A stretch of 64,000 nt of DNA from QQUJ01 sp050287605. GTDB lineage: Bacteria; Pseudomonadota; Gammaproteobacteria; QQUJ01. Below, piece after piece: positions 1-7,636 of the stretch. Under the pieces are notes generated by a model. It was not told where the DNA came from, did no database searches, and was given only the letters and a program-made list of their open reading frames with translations. A program made the position numbers and the translations under genes. Position 1 is the first letter of the stretch. Each line of letters starts with the position of its first letter. The stretch covers positions 1-64,000 of the forward strand of contig JBNKCG010000037.1 of the NCBI GenBank assembly GCA_050287605.1, written 5' to 3'.

Positions 1-251
1 GTATAACCGCTCAACACTATGCGAACCGTGTTGGGATGGTGTTCTTTGACGCGACGCAGAAACTCCACACCAGTCATATGTGGCATGCGCTGGTCGGAAA
101 TGATGACGTGAACGGAATTATCGGCGAGGAGTCCCAACCCCTCCTCGCCACCGGTGGCGGTCAAGACCTTGTAACCGTCGCGGCGAAACAGACGCGTCAG
201 TGAACGGAGGATGTTTTCCTCATCGTCCACCAACAGCAGCGTGCGTTCCAT
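1..251 (-). CDS. Response regulator receiver domain protein, partial (3' end outside window)
   Basis: Only the first 83 codons are inside the window. They encode the N-terminal part of a CheY-like receiver domain: the acidic pocket is LLLVDDEEN (Asp9, Asp10), the likely phosphoacceptor is Asp53 in SDQRMP, and LSG near residue 80 holds the conserved Ser/Thr. The start is set by AGGAGAGG placed 9-10 nt before the ATG. The SDQRMP-type receiver often precedes an HD-GYP, GGDEF or similar output domain, but that part is not visible. It lies downstream of metZ on the same strand, 195 nt away, with a weak terminator between, so it is probably a separate unit. Output and partner kinase are unknown. 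Confidence 0.85.
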   Translation of the reverse strand, partial: MERTLLLVDDEENILRSLTRLFRRDGYKVLTATGGEEGLGLLADNSVHVIISDQRMPHMTGVEFLRRVKEHHPNTVRIVLSGY

Positions 252-340
252 TGATACCCACCTCTCCTTTGGGATCTGCGTACTTCGATGCATACGATCC
301 GCAATGCGTGCCCTCCAATTATGGCTAACTTGCTACGGAA

Positions 341-362
341 AAAGGAGTATTTTCTCCTCTTA
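341..362 (-). terminator. Weak intrinsic terminator candidate downstream of metZ
   Basis: Read on the minus strand, AGGAG and CTCCT flank a 6-nt A-rich loop and are followed by TTTTT. The stem can be lengthened by A-T and G-U pairs. It sits between the metZ stop and the response-regulator start. The stem is short, so efficiency is uncertain. Confidence 0.4.
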
Positions 363-446
363 GAACGGTGGATCGGGTGCGGGAAAGCGGATACCGTAGG
401 ATCACCGCAGGGTGAGCGTTCCTGCGAAACCCCAATAAGTGATCAC

Positions 447-1631
447 TCACGCTAGACCGCGCTGCAGATCGCGGAGGATGTCCTGCGGCTCTTCCAGTCC
501 CACCGCCAGGCGAATCAGTCCTTCCTCAATGCCGGCAGCAGCACGCTCTGCAGCACTGATGCGCCCGTGAGTGGTGGAGGCCGGATGGGTGATCGTGGTC
601 TTGGTATCGCCCAGATTGGCGGTGATACTGCAGAGCCGTGTTGCATCGATGAGCCGCCACGCCGCCTCGCGCCCCCCCTCGACTTCAAACGATACGATGC
701 CGCCGTAACCGCTCTGCTGGCGCGTGGCCAAACCATGCTGGGGATGGGTCTTCAGTCCAGGATAGTGGACTCTGCGGATACCCGGTGCCTGTTCCAGCCA
801 CTGTGCCACTTCCAGCGCTGCGGCACTGTGCGCCTTCATGCGCAAATTGAGCGTTTCCAAGCCTTTGAGAAATACCCAGGCGTTGAACGGACTCATGGTC
901 GGCCCGGCGGTACGCAGGAATCCGAACACCTCTTTTCCGACGCGTTCGGCGTCGCCGATCACCGCTCCGCCCACGCAGCGCCCCTGCCCGTCCAGGTATT
1001 TGGTCGCTGAATGCACCACCAGATCGGCACCCTGCGCGAGCGGCCGTTGCAACGCCGGGGTGCAGAAACAGTTGTCCACCACCAGCAGGCAGCCGTGGCG
1101 ACGGGCAATCTCCGCCAGTGCCGCGATATCAGCGATTTCGGTCAGCGGATTGGAGGGCGTTTCGAGAAACAGCAGGCGCGTTTGCGGGGTGATCGCCGCC
1201 TCCCACGCGGCACTGTCCGCCAACGCGACAAACGTCGTGGTGACACCGAATTTGGTGAGGTAGTTGGAGAACAACGAACTGGTAGTGCCAAATATGCCGC
1301 GCGACGAGACGATGTGGTCGCCCTGGCGTAGCAGCGCCATACAGACGCTGAGGATTGCCGCCATACCCGACGACGTGGCGACACAGCAGTCGCCGCCTTC
1401 GAGCGCCGCCAAGCGCTGCTCGAAGATACGCACCGTGGGGTTGGTGAAGCGCGAATAGATATTGCCCGCCTCCTCCCCGGCAAAGCGCGCGGCGGCCTGC
1501 GCGGCGGTGGCGAAAACGAAACTGGACGACGTGAAGATCGGCTCGCCCTGTTCACCCTCCCCCGTCCGGACGTGCCCGGCACGTACCGCCGTCGTGGAAA
1601 ATCCCCAGTTGTCGCCAGCGTCGTCATTCAT
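447..1631 (-). CDS. metZ: O-succinylhomoserine sulfhydrylase
   Basis: PLP enzyme of the Cys/Met metabolism family (394 aa, normal length). It converts O-succinylhomoserine and sulfide to homocysteine, the direct sulfhydrylation route to methionine. The PLP lysine is Lys211 in HSATKYLDGQGR; the substrate/cofactor loop YSRFTNPT (59-66) and SSGMAA (87-92) are typical of the family. MetZ rather than MetB/MetC is inferred from overall motif content and from its position next to purF, as in Pseudomonas. It is the last gene of the block, but it is separated from purF by its own promoter, a SAM-II-like aptamer and a terminator. Expression is therefore probably switched off when S-adenosylmethionine is plentiful. 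The Shine-Dalgarno is weak. Confidence 0.93.
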   Translation of the reverse strand: MNDDAGDNWGFSTTAVRAGHVRTGEGEQGEPIFTSSSFVFATAAQAAARFAGEEAGNIYSRFTNPTVRIFEQRLAALEGGDCCVATSSGMAAILSVCMALLRQGDHIVSSRGIFGTTSSLFSNYLTKFGVTTTFVALADSAAWEAAITPQTRLLFLETPSNPLTEIADIAALAEIARRHGCLLVVDNCFCTPALQRPLAQGADLVVHSATKYLDGQGRCVGGAVIGDAERVGKEVFGFLRTAGPTMSPFNAWVFLKGLETLNLRMKAHSAAALEVAQWLEQAPGIRRVHYPGLKTHPQHGLATRQQSGYGGIVSFEVEGGREAAWRLIDATRLCSITANLGDTKTTITHPASTTHGRISAAERAAAGIEEGLIRLAVGLEEPQDILRDLQRGLA

Positions 1632-1652
1632 GGTCGGATACCGCCAGGATGC

Positions 1653-1691
1653 AAAAAAAAACCCGCTTTCAGCCGATCGCCAAAGCAGGTT
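1653..1691 (-). terminator. Intrinsic terminator in the metZ leader (riboswitch expression platform)
   Basis: On the minus strand AACCTGCTTT pairs with AAAGCGGGTT (10 bp, one G-U) around a 12-nt loop, followed by an uninterrupted run of T. The T-run ends only 21 nt before the metZ start, so this is a leader terminator for metZ and also the end point for purF read-through. Its left arm and loop contain GCTTTGGC (1679-1686), which can pair with GCTAAAGC of the upstream aptamer (1701-1708). The two pairings exclude each other, giving a plausible antiterminator. Confidence 0.85.
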
Positions 1692-1698
1692 CCTTGAC

Positions 1699-1750
1699 TC
1701 GCTTTAGCCGTATTTCTAGAGCGCCCGCAAGCTGAAATCAAATCGGCGCT
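1699..1750 (-). promoter_or_regulatory. SAM-II (SAM-alpha) riboswitch aptamer upstream of metZ
   Basis: Read on the minus strand from 1750. A 6-bp stem AGCGCC/GGCGCT (1750-1745 with 1725-1720) encloses a loop starting GATTTGATTT and ending GCTTGC, and is followed by TAGAAATA and GGCTAAAGC. This order (stem, GATTTG, GCTTGC, closing stem, TAAA-like, GCTAAAG) is the conserved skeleton of the SAM-II family that precedes metA, metX and metZ in alphaproteobacteria. GCTT in the loop can pair with AAGC downstream, as expected for the H-type pseudoknot. The placement right after a promoter, with a terminator behind it and metZ as target, fits the call. Identification is from memory of the consensus; a covariance search was not possible. 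Confidence 0.78.
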
Positions 1751-1759
1751 GTGCAGCGA

Positions 1760-1789
1760 AGATTACGCCCGCCTGGGCGAACAAGTCAA
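1760..1789 (-). promoter_or_regulatory. Sigma-70 promoter for metZ
   Basis: On the minus strand TTGACT (1789-1784) and TAATCT (1765-1760) are separated by 18 nt. The predicted transcript start is about 1753, just at the 5' edge of the SAM-II aptamer, which supports both calls. The promoter lies in the 180-nt gap between the purF stop and metZ. Confidence 0.6.
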
Positions 1790-1811
1790 CCGCCACCCGC
1801 AAACCCGAGCA

Positions 1812-3338
1812 TCAGTGGTGGTTGCGCAGATCCATCACCTCGGGATCAGCCAGCTCCTCAATAAAGCGTTCGCGCTGGGCTTTCGCCACATCGTTGCGCT
1901 TCGCCTCCAGGTGTTCGAGGTAGCCCTGATCCACGCCGCCGGTGACGTATTCGCCGGAAAAGACCGAGGCGTCGAAGCGCTCGACGCGGGGATTGCCGCG
2001 GCGCACGGCCTCGATCAGATCGGCGAGGTCCTGGTAAATGAGGCGGTCGGCGCCGATCTCGCGGGCGATCTCACCCACCTCGCGATCGTGAGCGATCAAC
2101 TCGTGCGCCGACGGCATGTCGATGCCGTAGACGTTGGGATAACGCACCGGCGGCGCCGCCGAGGCGAAATAGACCTTCTCGGCGCCCGCGCGGCGCGCCA
2201 TCTGGATGATCTTGGCCGAGGTGGTGCCGCGGACGATGGAGTCGTCCACCAGCAGCACGTTCTTGCCGCGAAACTCCAGATCGATGGCATTGAGTTTCTG
2301 GGTGACCGACTTCTCCCGCATCTGCTGCCCCGGCATGATGAAGGTACGGCCGATGTAGCGGTTCTTGATGAACCCTTCGCGGTACTTGACCCCGAGGTTG
2401 TTGGCCATCTCCAGCGCTGCGGTACGGCTGGTATCGGGGATGGGGATGACCACGTCGATGTCGTGATCCGGCCATTCACGCAGGATCTTGTCGGCCAGCC
2501 GCTCGCCCATGCGCAGACGCGCCTTGTACACGGAGATGTCGTCGATGATGGAATCGGGCCGCGCCAGGTAGACGAACTCGAACAGGCACGGCGCATAAAT
2601 AGGGTTATCCGCGCACTGGCGGGTGTAGAGATTGCCGCGCTTGTCGATGAAGGCGGCCTCGCCGGGCTCCAGGTCGCGTACCAGCTCGAACCCCAGCGCA
2701 TCGAGCGCGACGCTCTCCGAGGCGATCATGTACTCCGCCCCCTGAGGTGTCTCGCGCTGCCCCACGACGATGGGGCGAATGCCGAAGGGATCGCGAAAGC
2801 CGACGATACCGTAGCCGGTGATCATCGCTACCGCCGCGTAGCCGCCGCGGCAGCGCCGATGCACGCCCGACACCGCGGCGAACACGTCGTCTTCGGTGGC
2901 GCGCAGCTTGCCGCGCGTTTGCAACTCGTGGGCGAAGACGTTGAGCAGAATCTCCGAATCCGATTCGGTGTTGATGTGGCGCAGGTCTTCGGCGAACAGA
3001 TCCCGCTTCAACTGCTCGGCGTTGATCAGGTTGCCGTTGTGCGCCAAGGTGATGCCGTAAGGCGAGTTGACGTAAAAAGGTTGGGCTTCGGCCGACGAGG
3101 CACAGCCCGCGGTGGGATAGCGTACATGGCCGATACCCATGCGGCCGCGCATCCGCAGCATGTGGCGCTGCTGGAAGACGTCGCGTACCAGCCCGTTGTC
3201 CTTGCGCAACACCAGGTGCGATCCCTCGCAGGTGACCATACCGGCGGCATCCTGTCCGCGGTGTTGCAACACGGTCAGCGCATCATAGAGATCCTGGTTG
3301 ACCGGTCCCCGCGCGACGATGCCGACAATCCCGCACAT
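1812..3338 (-). CDS. purF: Amidophosphoribosyltransferase
   Basis: First committed step of purine synthesis: PRPP plus glutamine to phosphoribosylamine. It has 508 aa, close to E. coli PurF (505). After Met removal Cys2 (MCGIVGI) is the Ntn-hydrolase nucleophile of the glutaminase domain (about 1-235), with HRGQDAAG at 26-33. The phosphoribosyltransferase domain carries the PRPP loop VLLVDDSIVRGTTS at 361-374. It follows cvpA by 44 nt on the same strand, the conserved cvpA-purF order. Transcription from purF is expected to end at the leader terminator of metZ. Confidence 0.97.
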   Translation of the reverse strand: MCGIVGIVARGPVNQDLYDALTVLQHRGQDAAGMVTCEGSHLVLRKDNGLVRDVFQQRHMLRMRGRMGIGHVRYPTAGCASSAEAQPFYVNSPYGITLAHNGNLINAEQLKRDLFAEDLRHINTESDSEILLNVFAHELQTRGKLRATEDDVFAAVSGVHRRCRGGYAAVAMITGYGIVGFRDPFGIRPIVVGQRETPQGAEYMIASESVALDALGFELVRDLEPGEAAFIDKRGNLYTRQCADNPIYAPCLFEFVYLARPDSIIDDISVYKARLRMGERLADKILREWPDHDIDVVIPIPDTSRTAALEMANNLGVKYREGFIKNRYIGRTFIMPGQQMREKSVTQKLNAIDLEFRGKNVLLVDDSIVRGTTSAKIIQMARRAGAEKVYFASAAPPVRYPNVYGIDMPSAHELIAHDREVGEIAREIGADRLIYQDLADLIEAVRRGNPRVERFDASVFSGEYVTGGVDQGYLEHLEAKRNDVAKAQRERFIEELADPEVMDLRNHH

Positions 3339-3382
3339 GTCGTTTCCTCAAGTCAGCCCCAGACACACGGTCGCGTGCCCGG

Positions 3383-3871
3383 TCAAAACACCACGTTCGC
3401 GGCGACGTCCGCCGGCAGGTAGCCGCGCACCCAGATCGCCATTTTCTCGAACGAGCCCAGCAGATGCGACTGATCCCACCACGGATCCGCCGGCAGGGGC
3501 GTCAACCCCGCCAGCAACACCAGCACCACCACTACCATTACCCCGCGCGCCGCACCGAAGACGACGCCGATGATGCGGTCGGTACCGCTCAGGCCGGTCT
3601 TCTCGACGATCTTGTGCACCAGGTAGTTGATCCACCCGCCCAGCGCCAACGTCACCAGAAACAGCACCGCAAAGGCTGCCGCTAGACGCAGCGACGGCAC
3701 CGAGATCCAGGAGGAAAAGTAGGCCGCAAGCGCCGCCGCAAAGGTGAAGCTGACCACAAAGGCCAGCACCCAGGTGGCCAGCGACAGCGCCTCGCGCACG
3801 AATCCGCGCAGCAGGCTGACCACGCTGGAAACGGCAATGATGGCCACGATGGCGATATCGACCCAGGTCAT
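3383..3871 (-). CDS. cvpA: CvpA family inner-membrane protein
   Basis: 162 aa with four predicted membrane segments (about 4-22, 26-51, 62-83 and 103-125), the length and topology of CvpA, a protein first described as needed for colicin V production and found upstream of purF in most gammaproteobacteria. The N-terminal pattern MTWVDIAIVAIIAVSS and the loop LLRGFVREALSLATW are typical of the family. The biochemical role is unsettled; envelope homeostasis is a common suggestion. The gene lies between dedD and purF and is probably co-transcribed with them. The Shine-Dalgarno is poor. Confidence 0.92.
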   Translation of the reverse strand: MTWVDIAIVAIIAVSSVVSLLRGFVREALSLATWVLAFVVSFTFAAALAAYFSSWISVPSLRLAAAFAVLFLVTLALGGWINYLVHKIVEKTGLSGTDRIIGVVFGAARGVMVVVVLVLLAGLTPLPADPWWDQSHLLGSFEKMAIWVRGYLPADVAANVVF

Positions 3872-3992
3872 GGACGGATGGCGGAACTCAGACAGGAAAC
3901 GGTGAAACTGCAGAGCCGGAGACGGTGTTCAGCATGGTTGCGCATTCTACCAAAGTGCCCTACGGCGAACACTGTTTCCGAGCTGGGCCGTA

Positions 3993-4541
3993 TCACCGGT
4001 GGCGCACCACAATACCGTCGATCTTCGCCTTGGCCTTCAGCTGATCGCGCAGTTTTCGCGCCCGCTCTTCGTCGAGTTCCGGCCCCACCCGCACGCGCGT
4101 CACCTGCTTGCCGTTCTCTTCCAGGGCCTCGGTATAGGCCCGGAACCCCAGCTTGCGCAGCTTGTCGCGCAGCCGCGTGGCGTTTTCGTCGCTGGAAAAG
4201 CTGCCCACCTGCACCGCCCACGCCGCCAGTTGCGGATCCGCTTCGACCGGGCGCGGCGCACGGCTGGGCGGGGGTGCTTTGGCCTCTGGCGCGGGAGCGA
4301 CGGAAGGCGTTGGCGCAGATCCGGTCTCCGGCCGTGGCGCGGCGGGTGGTTCAGCGGGTGGCAACGGAACCGGCGTCGCCTCGGCCAGCTTCTGGAGCTC
4401 GGCCGGTGGTTCGGGGATCAGCGGCCGATCTTCCCCCAGCCAGCCGCGGTTGGGCGTGTCGAACAGCATGGGCAGAAAAATCACCCCCAATGCCACCAGC
4501 ACAACGGCGCCCACCAGGCGTTGTCGAATTCGATCATCCAT
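3993..4541 (-). CDS. dedD: SPOR domain cell-division protein (DedD-like)
   Basis: 182 aa. A single N-terminal membrane anchor (about 9-27, VGAVVLVALGVIFLP) follows a short basic cytoplasmic tail. A Pro/Ala-rich periplasmic linker (about 40-100) leads to a SPOR domain (106-182, starting AAWAVQVGSFSSDENA). SPOR domains bind denuded glycan strands at the septum, and DedD helps FtsN in constriction. The folC-dedD-cvpA-purF order is the standard one. It starts 39 nt after the folC stop, so it is in the same operon. Confidence 0.9.
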   Translation of the reverse strand: MDDRIRQRLVGAVVLVALGVIFLPMLFDTPNRGWLGEDRPLIPEPPAELQKLAEATPVPLPPAEPPAAPRPETGSAPTPSVAPAPEAKAPPPSRAPRPVEADPQLAAWAVQVGSFSSDENATRLRDKLRKLGFRAYTEALEENGKQVTRVRVGPELDEERARKLRDQLKAKAKIDGIVVRHR

Positions 4542-4580
4542 GGCGTGATATGTCGGGTTTGGGTTTCACGATGGACGCCA

Positions 4581-5840
4581 TTATACGGGCCCGGCCAGCA
4601 CCGCGGCGACGCTGTAGAACGAACCGCAGACGACAATGCGATCCCCCGGCCGCGCGGCGCTCTGCGCCGCGGCGTAGGCGGCAGCCACATCCGGCGCGAC
4701 CACTCGCGGCTCGACCCCGGCGCTACGCAGGCGGCCCGCCAGCGCCGCCGCGTCGAGCCCGCGTGGCGCAGCAATGCCACCAACGTACCAGACGTTGACG
4801 CCATCGCGTAGCGCGGCGGCAAACTCGCCGCTCGCTTTATCCTCCAGCATCCCCACGACCAGGTGGGTGCGGCCATCACAGGGGCGTCGTCGCAGCAGTT
4901 CCGCCAGTGCCAGCGCCGCCTGCGGATTGTGGGCCACATCCAGCAGGGTCTCCACCTCGCCGGGAATGACCTGGCAGCGTCCAGGGATCGTGACCTTCAT
5001 CAACCCTTCGCGCACAGCCCCCTGGCCCACGGGCAGGCGCGCTGCCAGCAGCTCCAATACCATCAGTACCGCTGCGGCGTTGCCGACTTGATGGGTTCCC
5101 GCCAACGAGGGCATCGGCAGCCCGGTGCGGCGCCGCCCCTCGCACCACCACTCCCAGCCCGGCGGATTGGAGCGGAACTGAAACGCCTCGCCCACCTGGT
5201 AGAGCGGTGCCCCGATCTGCGCCGCCTGTGCCGCGATGCTCGCCGGGGGCTGCGAATCGCCGCACACGGCGGGCCGCCCGGAGCGGAAGATGCCCGCTTT
5301 TTCGTAGCCGATCTGTTCGCGATCGTTACCCAGCCACGCTTGATGATCGAGCCCGATGGCGGTCACCAGGGCAACGTCGGCGGCGAACAGGTTGCAGGCG
5401 TCCAGACGCCCGCCCAGTCCGACCTCCAGGATGACCACGTCCGGCTCGGCGCGCATGAAACCGTCGACGGCGGCGAGGGTGGCGAACTCGAAATAGGTGA
5501 GTGCTGCGTCGCCGCGCACCGTGTCGACGCGCGCGAACGCCTCGCACAGCGCCGCATCGTCCAGCTCCGTGCCCCCGATTCGCACCCGCTCGTTGTAGCG
5601 CAGCAGATGAGGCGAGGTGTAGGCGGCTACCCGATAGCCGGCTGCCCCCCAGATCGCTTCCAACAGCGCCACGCTGGAACCCTTGCCGTTGGTTCCCGCG
5701 ACGGTGACCAGCGGCCAGGGCGGCGCCGGATGCCCGAGGCGCTCCCAGACGTCGCGGACGCGCTCCAGCCCCAGATCGATGCGCGCGGTCGAACCGCTGT
5801 CCAGCCAATCGAGCCACTGCTGCAATCGGGTAAAACGCAT
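4581..5840 (-). CDS. folC: Bifunctional dihydrofolate synthase/folylpolyglutamate synthase
   Basis: Mur-ligase family enzyme that adds glutamate to dihydropteroate and then polyglutamate to folates. 419 aa, normal length. The ATP P-loop is VAGTNGKGSSVALLEA (47-62); the family motif SPHLLRYNERVRI follows at about 75-87, and LDVAHNPQAA marks the C-terminal domain near residue 295. It lies between accD and dedD, as in E. coli and Pseudomonas, 50 nt after accD. No anomaly seen. Confidence 0.96.
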   Translation of the reverse strand: MRFTRLQQWLDWLDSGSTARIDLGLERVRDVWERLGHPAPPWPLVTVAGTNGKGSSVALLEAIWGAAGYRVAAYTSPHLLRYNERVRIGGTELDDAALCEAFARVDTVRGDAALTYFEFATLAAVDGFMRAEPDVVILEVGLGGRLDACNLFAADVALVTAIGLDHQAWLGNDREQIGYEKAGIFRSGRPAVCGDSQPPASIAAQAAQIGAPLYQVGEAFQFRSNPPGWEWWCEGRRRTGLPMPSLAGTHQVGNAAAVLMVLELLAARLPVGQGAVREGLMKVTIPGRCQVIPGEVETLLDVAHNPQAALALAELLRRRPCDGRTHLVVGMLEDKASGEFAAALRDGVNVWYVGGIAAPRGLDAAALAGRLRSAGVEPRVVAPDVAAAYAAAQSAARPGDRIVVCGSFYSVAAVLAGPV

Positions 5841-5890
5841 GGCGGAGATCGACCTCGCGCGGCGCGAAGCGGGACGGCGCCGCCGTCGGT

Positions 5891-6751
5891 TCAGGCAGGT
5901 TGCTTGGTGAAGATGGCGAGCAGGCTGGCGATGCGTTCGCGCAGGTCGCGGCGGTCGACGATCATGTCCACTGCCCCGTGGGTCAGCAGGAACTCGCTGC
6001 GCTGAAAGCCCTCGGGCAGGGTCTCGCGCACCGTCTGCTGGATGACCCGCGGACCGGCAAATCCGATCAGTGCCCCCGGTTCGGCGATGTTGACATCGCC
6101 CAGCATCGCGAGGCTGGCGGAGACGCCACCGGTGGTGGGATCAGTGAGCACCGAGATGAAGGGGATCCCGTTTTCGGCCAGCCGCGCCAGAGCAGCGCTG
6201 GTCTTGCTCATCTGCATCAGGGAAAACAGCGCCTCCTGCATGCGCGCCCCGCCGCTGGCGGAGAAACAGACCAGGGGGATGCGCTCCTCCAAAGCGATAT
6301 GCGCACCTTGAACGAAGCGCTCGCCCACTACCGAGCCCATGGACCCGCCCATGAAAGCGAACTCGAAGGCCGCGGCCACCAGCGGACGGCCTTTCAGCGC
6401 CCCTTTCATCACGATCAGCGCATCGGTCTCGCCGGTACCCTTCTGCGCCTGGACGATGCGGTCACGATACTTTTTGCTGTCGCGGAATTTGAGGACGTCT
6501 ACCGGCTCCAGCTTGGCGCCGATCTCCTCGCGCGGTTCGGCGTCGAGAAACCCATCGAGACGCTTGCGCGCTCCGATGCGCATATGGTGGGCGCACTTGG
6601 GGCATACCTCCAGATTGCGCTCCAGCTCGGGGCGATAGAGGATGGCGTTGCACGCGTCGCACTTGGTCCACAGCCCCTCGGGGACGGCGCGTTTCTGTCC
6701 GCCACCTTCGGTGCGAATGCGGCTCGGCATCAGTTTTTCAAACCAGCTCAT
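5891..6751 (-). CDS. accD: Acetyl-CoA carboxylase carboxyltransferase subunit beta
   Basis: 286 aa. Forms the carboxyltransferase of acetyl-CoA carboxylase with AccA (not in the window) and makes malonyl-CoA for fatty acid synthesis. The N-terminal zinc ribbon is complete: Cys31, Cys34, Cys50 and Cys53 (CDAC and CPKC). The crotonase-like core contains FMGGSMGSVVGERF and SASGGARMQEALFSL, the oxyanion and CoA-binding loops. It follows trpA by 69 nt and precedes folC, the conserved trpA-accD-folC order. Confidence 0.97.
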   Translation of the reverse strand: MSWFEKLMPSRIRTEGGGQKRAVPEGLWTKCDACNAILYRPELERNLEVCPKCAHHMRIGARKRLDGFLDAEPREEIGAKLEPVDVLKFRDSKKYRDRIVQAQKGTGETDALIVMKGALKGRPLVAAAFEFAFMGGSMGSVVGERFVQGAHIALEERIPLVCFSASGGARMQEALFSLMQMSKTSAALARLAENGIPFISVLTDPTTGGVSASLAMLGDVNIAEPGALIGFAGPRVIQQTVRETLPEGFQRSEFLLTHGAVDMIVDRRDLRERIASLLAIFTKQPA

Positions 6752-6820
6752 CGCGTTATCGACCTTTTCGGCTGGGCCGGCGGGAGGCTCCGCGGGCCAT
6801 TATAAGTGATCCGGCCCGTC

Positions 6821-7636
6821 TCAGACGGCCGCGCGCTGCGGCAGCGCGGCGCGCATCTCGGCGACCAGCGAGGTGACGGCCAGGGTCAGCGCCTCGGTAT
6901 CGGCGGCGTGTTCTTCCACCAGCGCCACCAGCGCACTGCCGACGATAACCGCATCGGCCACACCCCCTACGGCTGCCGCCGACGCGGCGTCCTTGATCCC
7001 GAACCCTACCCCGATGGGCAGAGCCGTATGCGGACGGATGCGCTCCAGTGCCTCGGCCACCGCGCGGGTATCGAGGCTGGCGGCGCCGGTAACGCCCTTG
7101 AACGAGACGTAGTAGAGAAACCCGCGCGCATGGCGCGCGATGGTTTCGATCCGCCCGGCGTTGCTGGTGGGCGCCACCAGATAGATGGGATCGATGCCGT
7201 GTTCGCTTAGCGCCGGACCGAACTCGCCCGCCTCTTCCGGCGGCAGATCCACCGTAATGACGCCGTCCACGCCCGCCGCTGCGGCCTCGCGCGCAAAACT
7301 GGCATAGCCGAGCACTTCGATGGGGTTGAGATACCCCATGAGGACCACCGGGGTCGCACTGTCCTGGCTGCGAAACGCGCTCACCATGGCGAGCACCTGA
7401 CGCAGGCTGACGTGGTGTTCAAGAGCGCGCTCGGCGGCGCGCTGGATCACCGGACCATCGGCCATGGGGTCGGAAAAGGGTACGCCCAGCTCGATGACGT
7501 CGGCCCCGGCGGCAACCAGGGCGTGCATCAGCGGCACCGTGGCATCGGGCCCGGGATCGCCGGCGGTAATGTAGGTCACCAATGCGGCACGCCCTTCGCC
7601 GCGCAGCACCTGAAAGCGTGACTCGATGCGGCTCAT
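6821..7636 (-). CDS. trpA: Tryptophan synthase alpha subunit
   Basis: 271 aa TIM barrel that cleaves indole-3-glycerol phosphate to indole, which is channelled to TrpB. The catalytic pair Glu49 (VIELGVPFSDP) and Asp60 (DPMADG) is at exactly the E. coli positions, and the phosphate-binding GVGFGI motif is near residue 211. The ATG overlaps the trpB stop by 4 nt, so translation is coupled, as expected for a stoichiometric alpha2-beta2 complex. Confidence 0.97.
   Translation of the reverse strand: MSRIESRFQVLRGEGRAALVTYITAGDPGPDATVPLMHALVAAGADVIELGVPFSDPMADGPVIQRAAERALEHHVSLRQVLAMVSAFRSQDSATPVVLMGYLNPIEVLGYASFAREAAAAGVDGVITVDLPPEEAGEFGPALSEHGIDPIYLVAPTSNAGRIETIARHARGFLYYVSFKGVTGAASLDTRAVAEALERIRPHTALPIGVGFGIKDAASAAAVGGVADAVIVGSALVALVEEHAADTEALTLAVTSLVAEMRAALPQRAAV

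Noticed and set aside
1..251. Pairing of the receiver fragment with the FIST-coupled kinase
   Set aside because: They are 44 kb apart and no sequence evidence links them; only noted as a candidate for testing.
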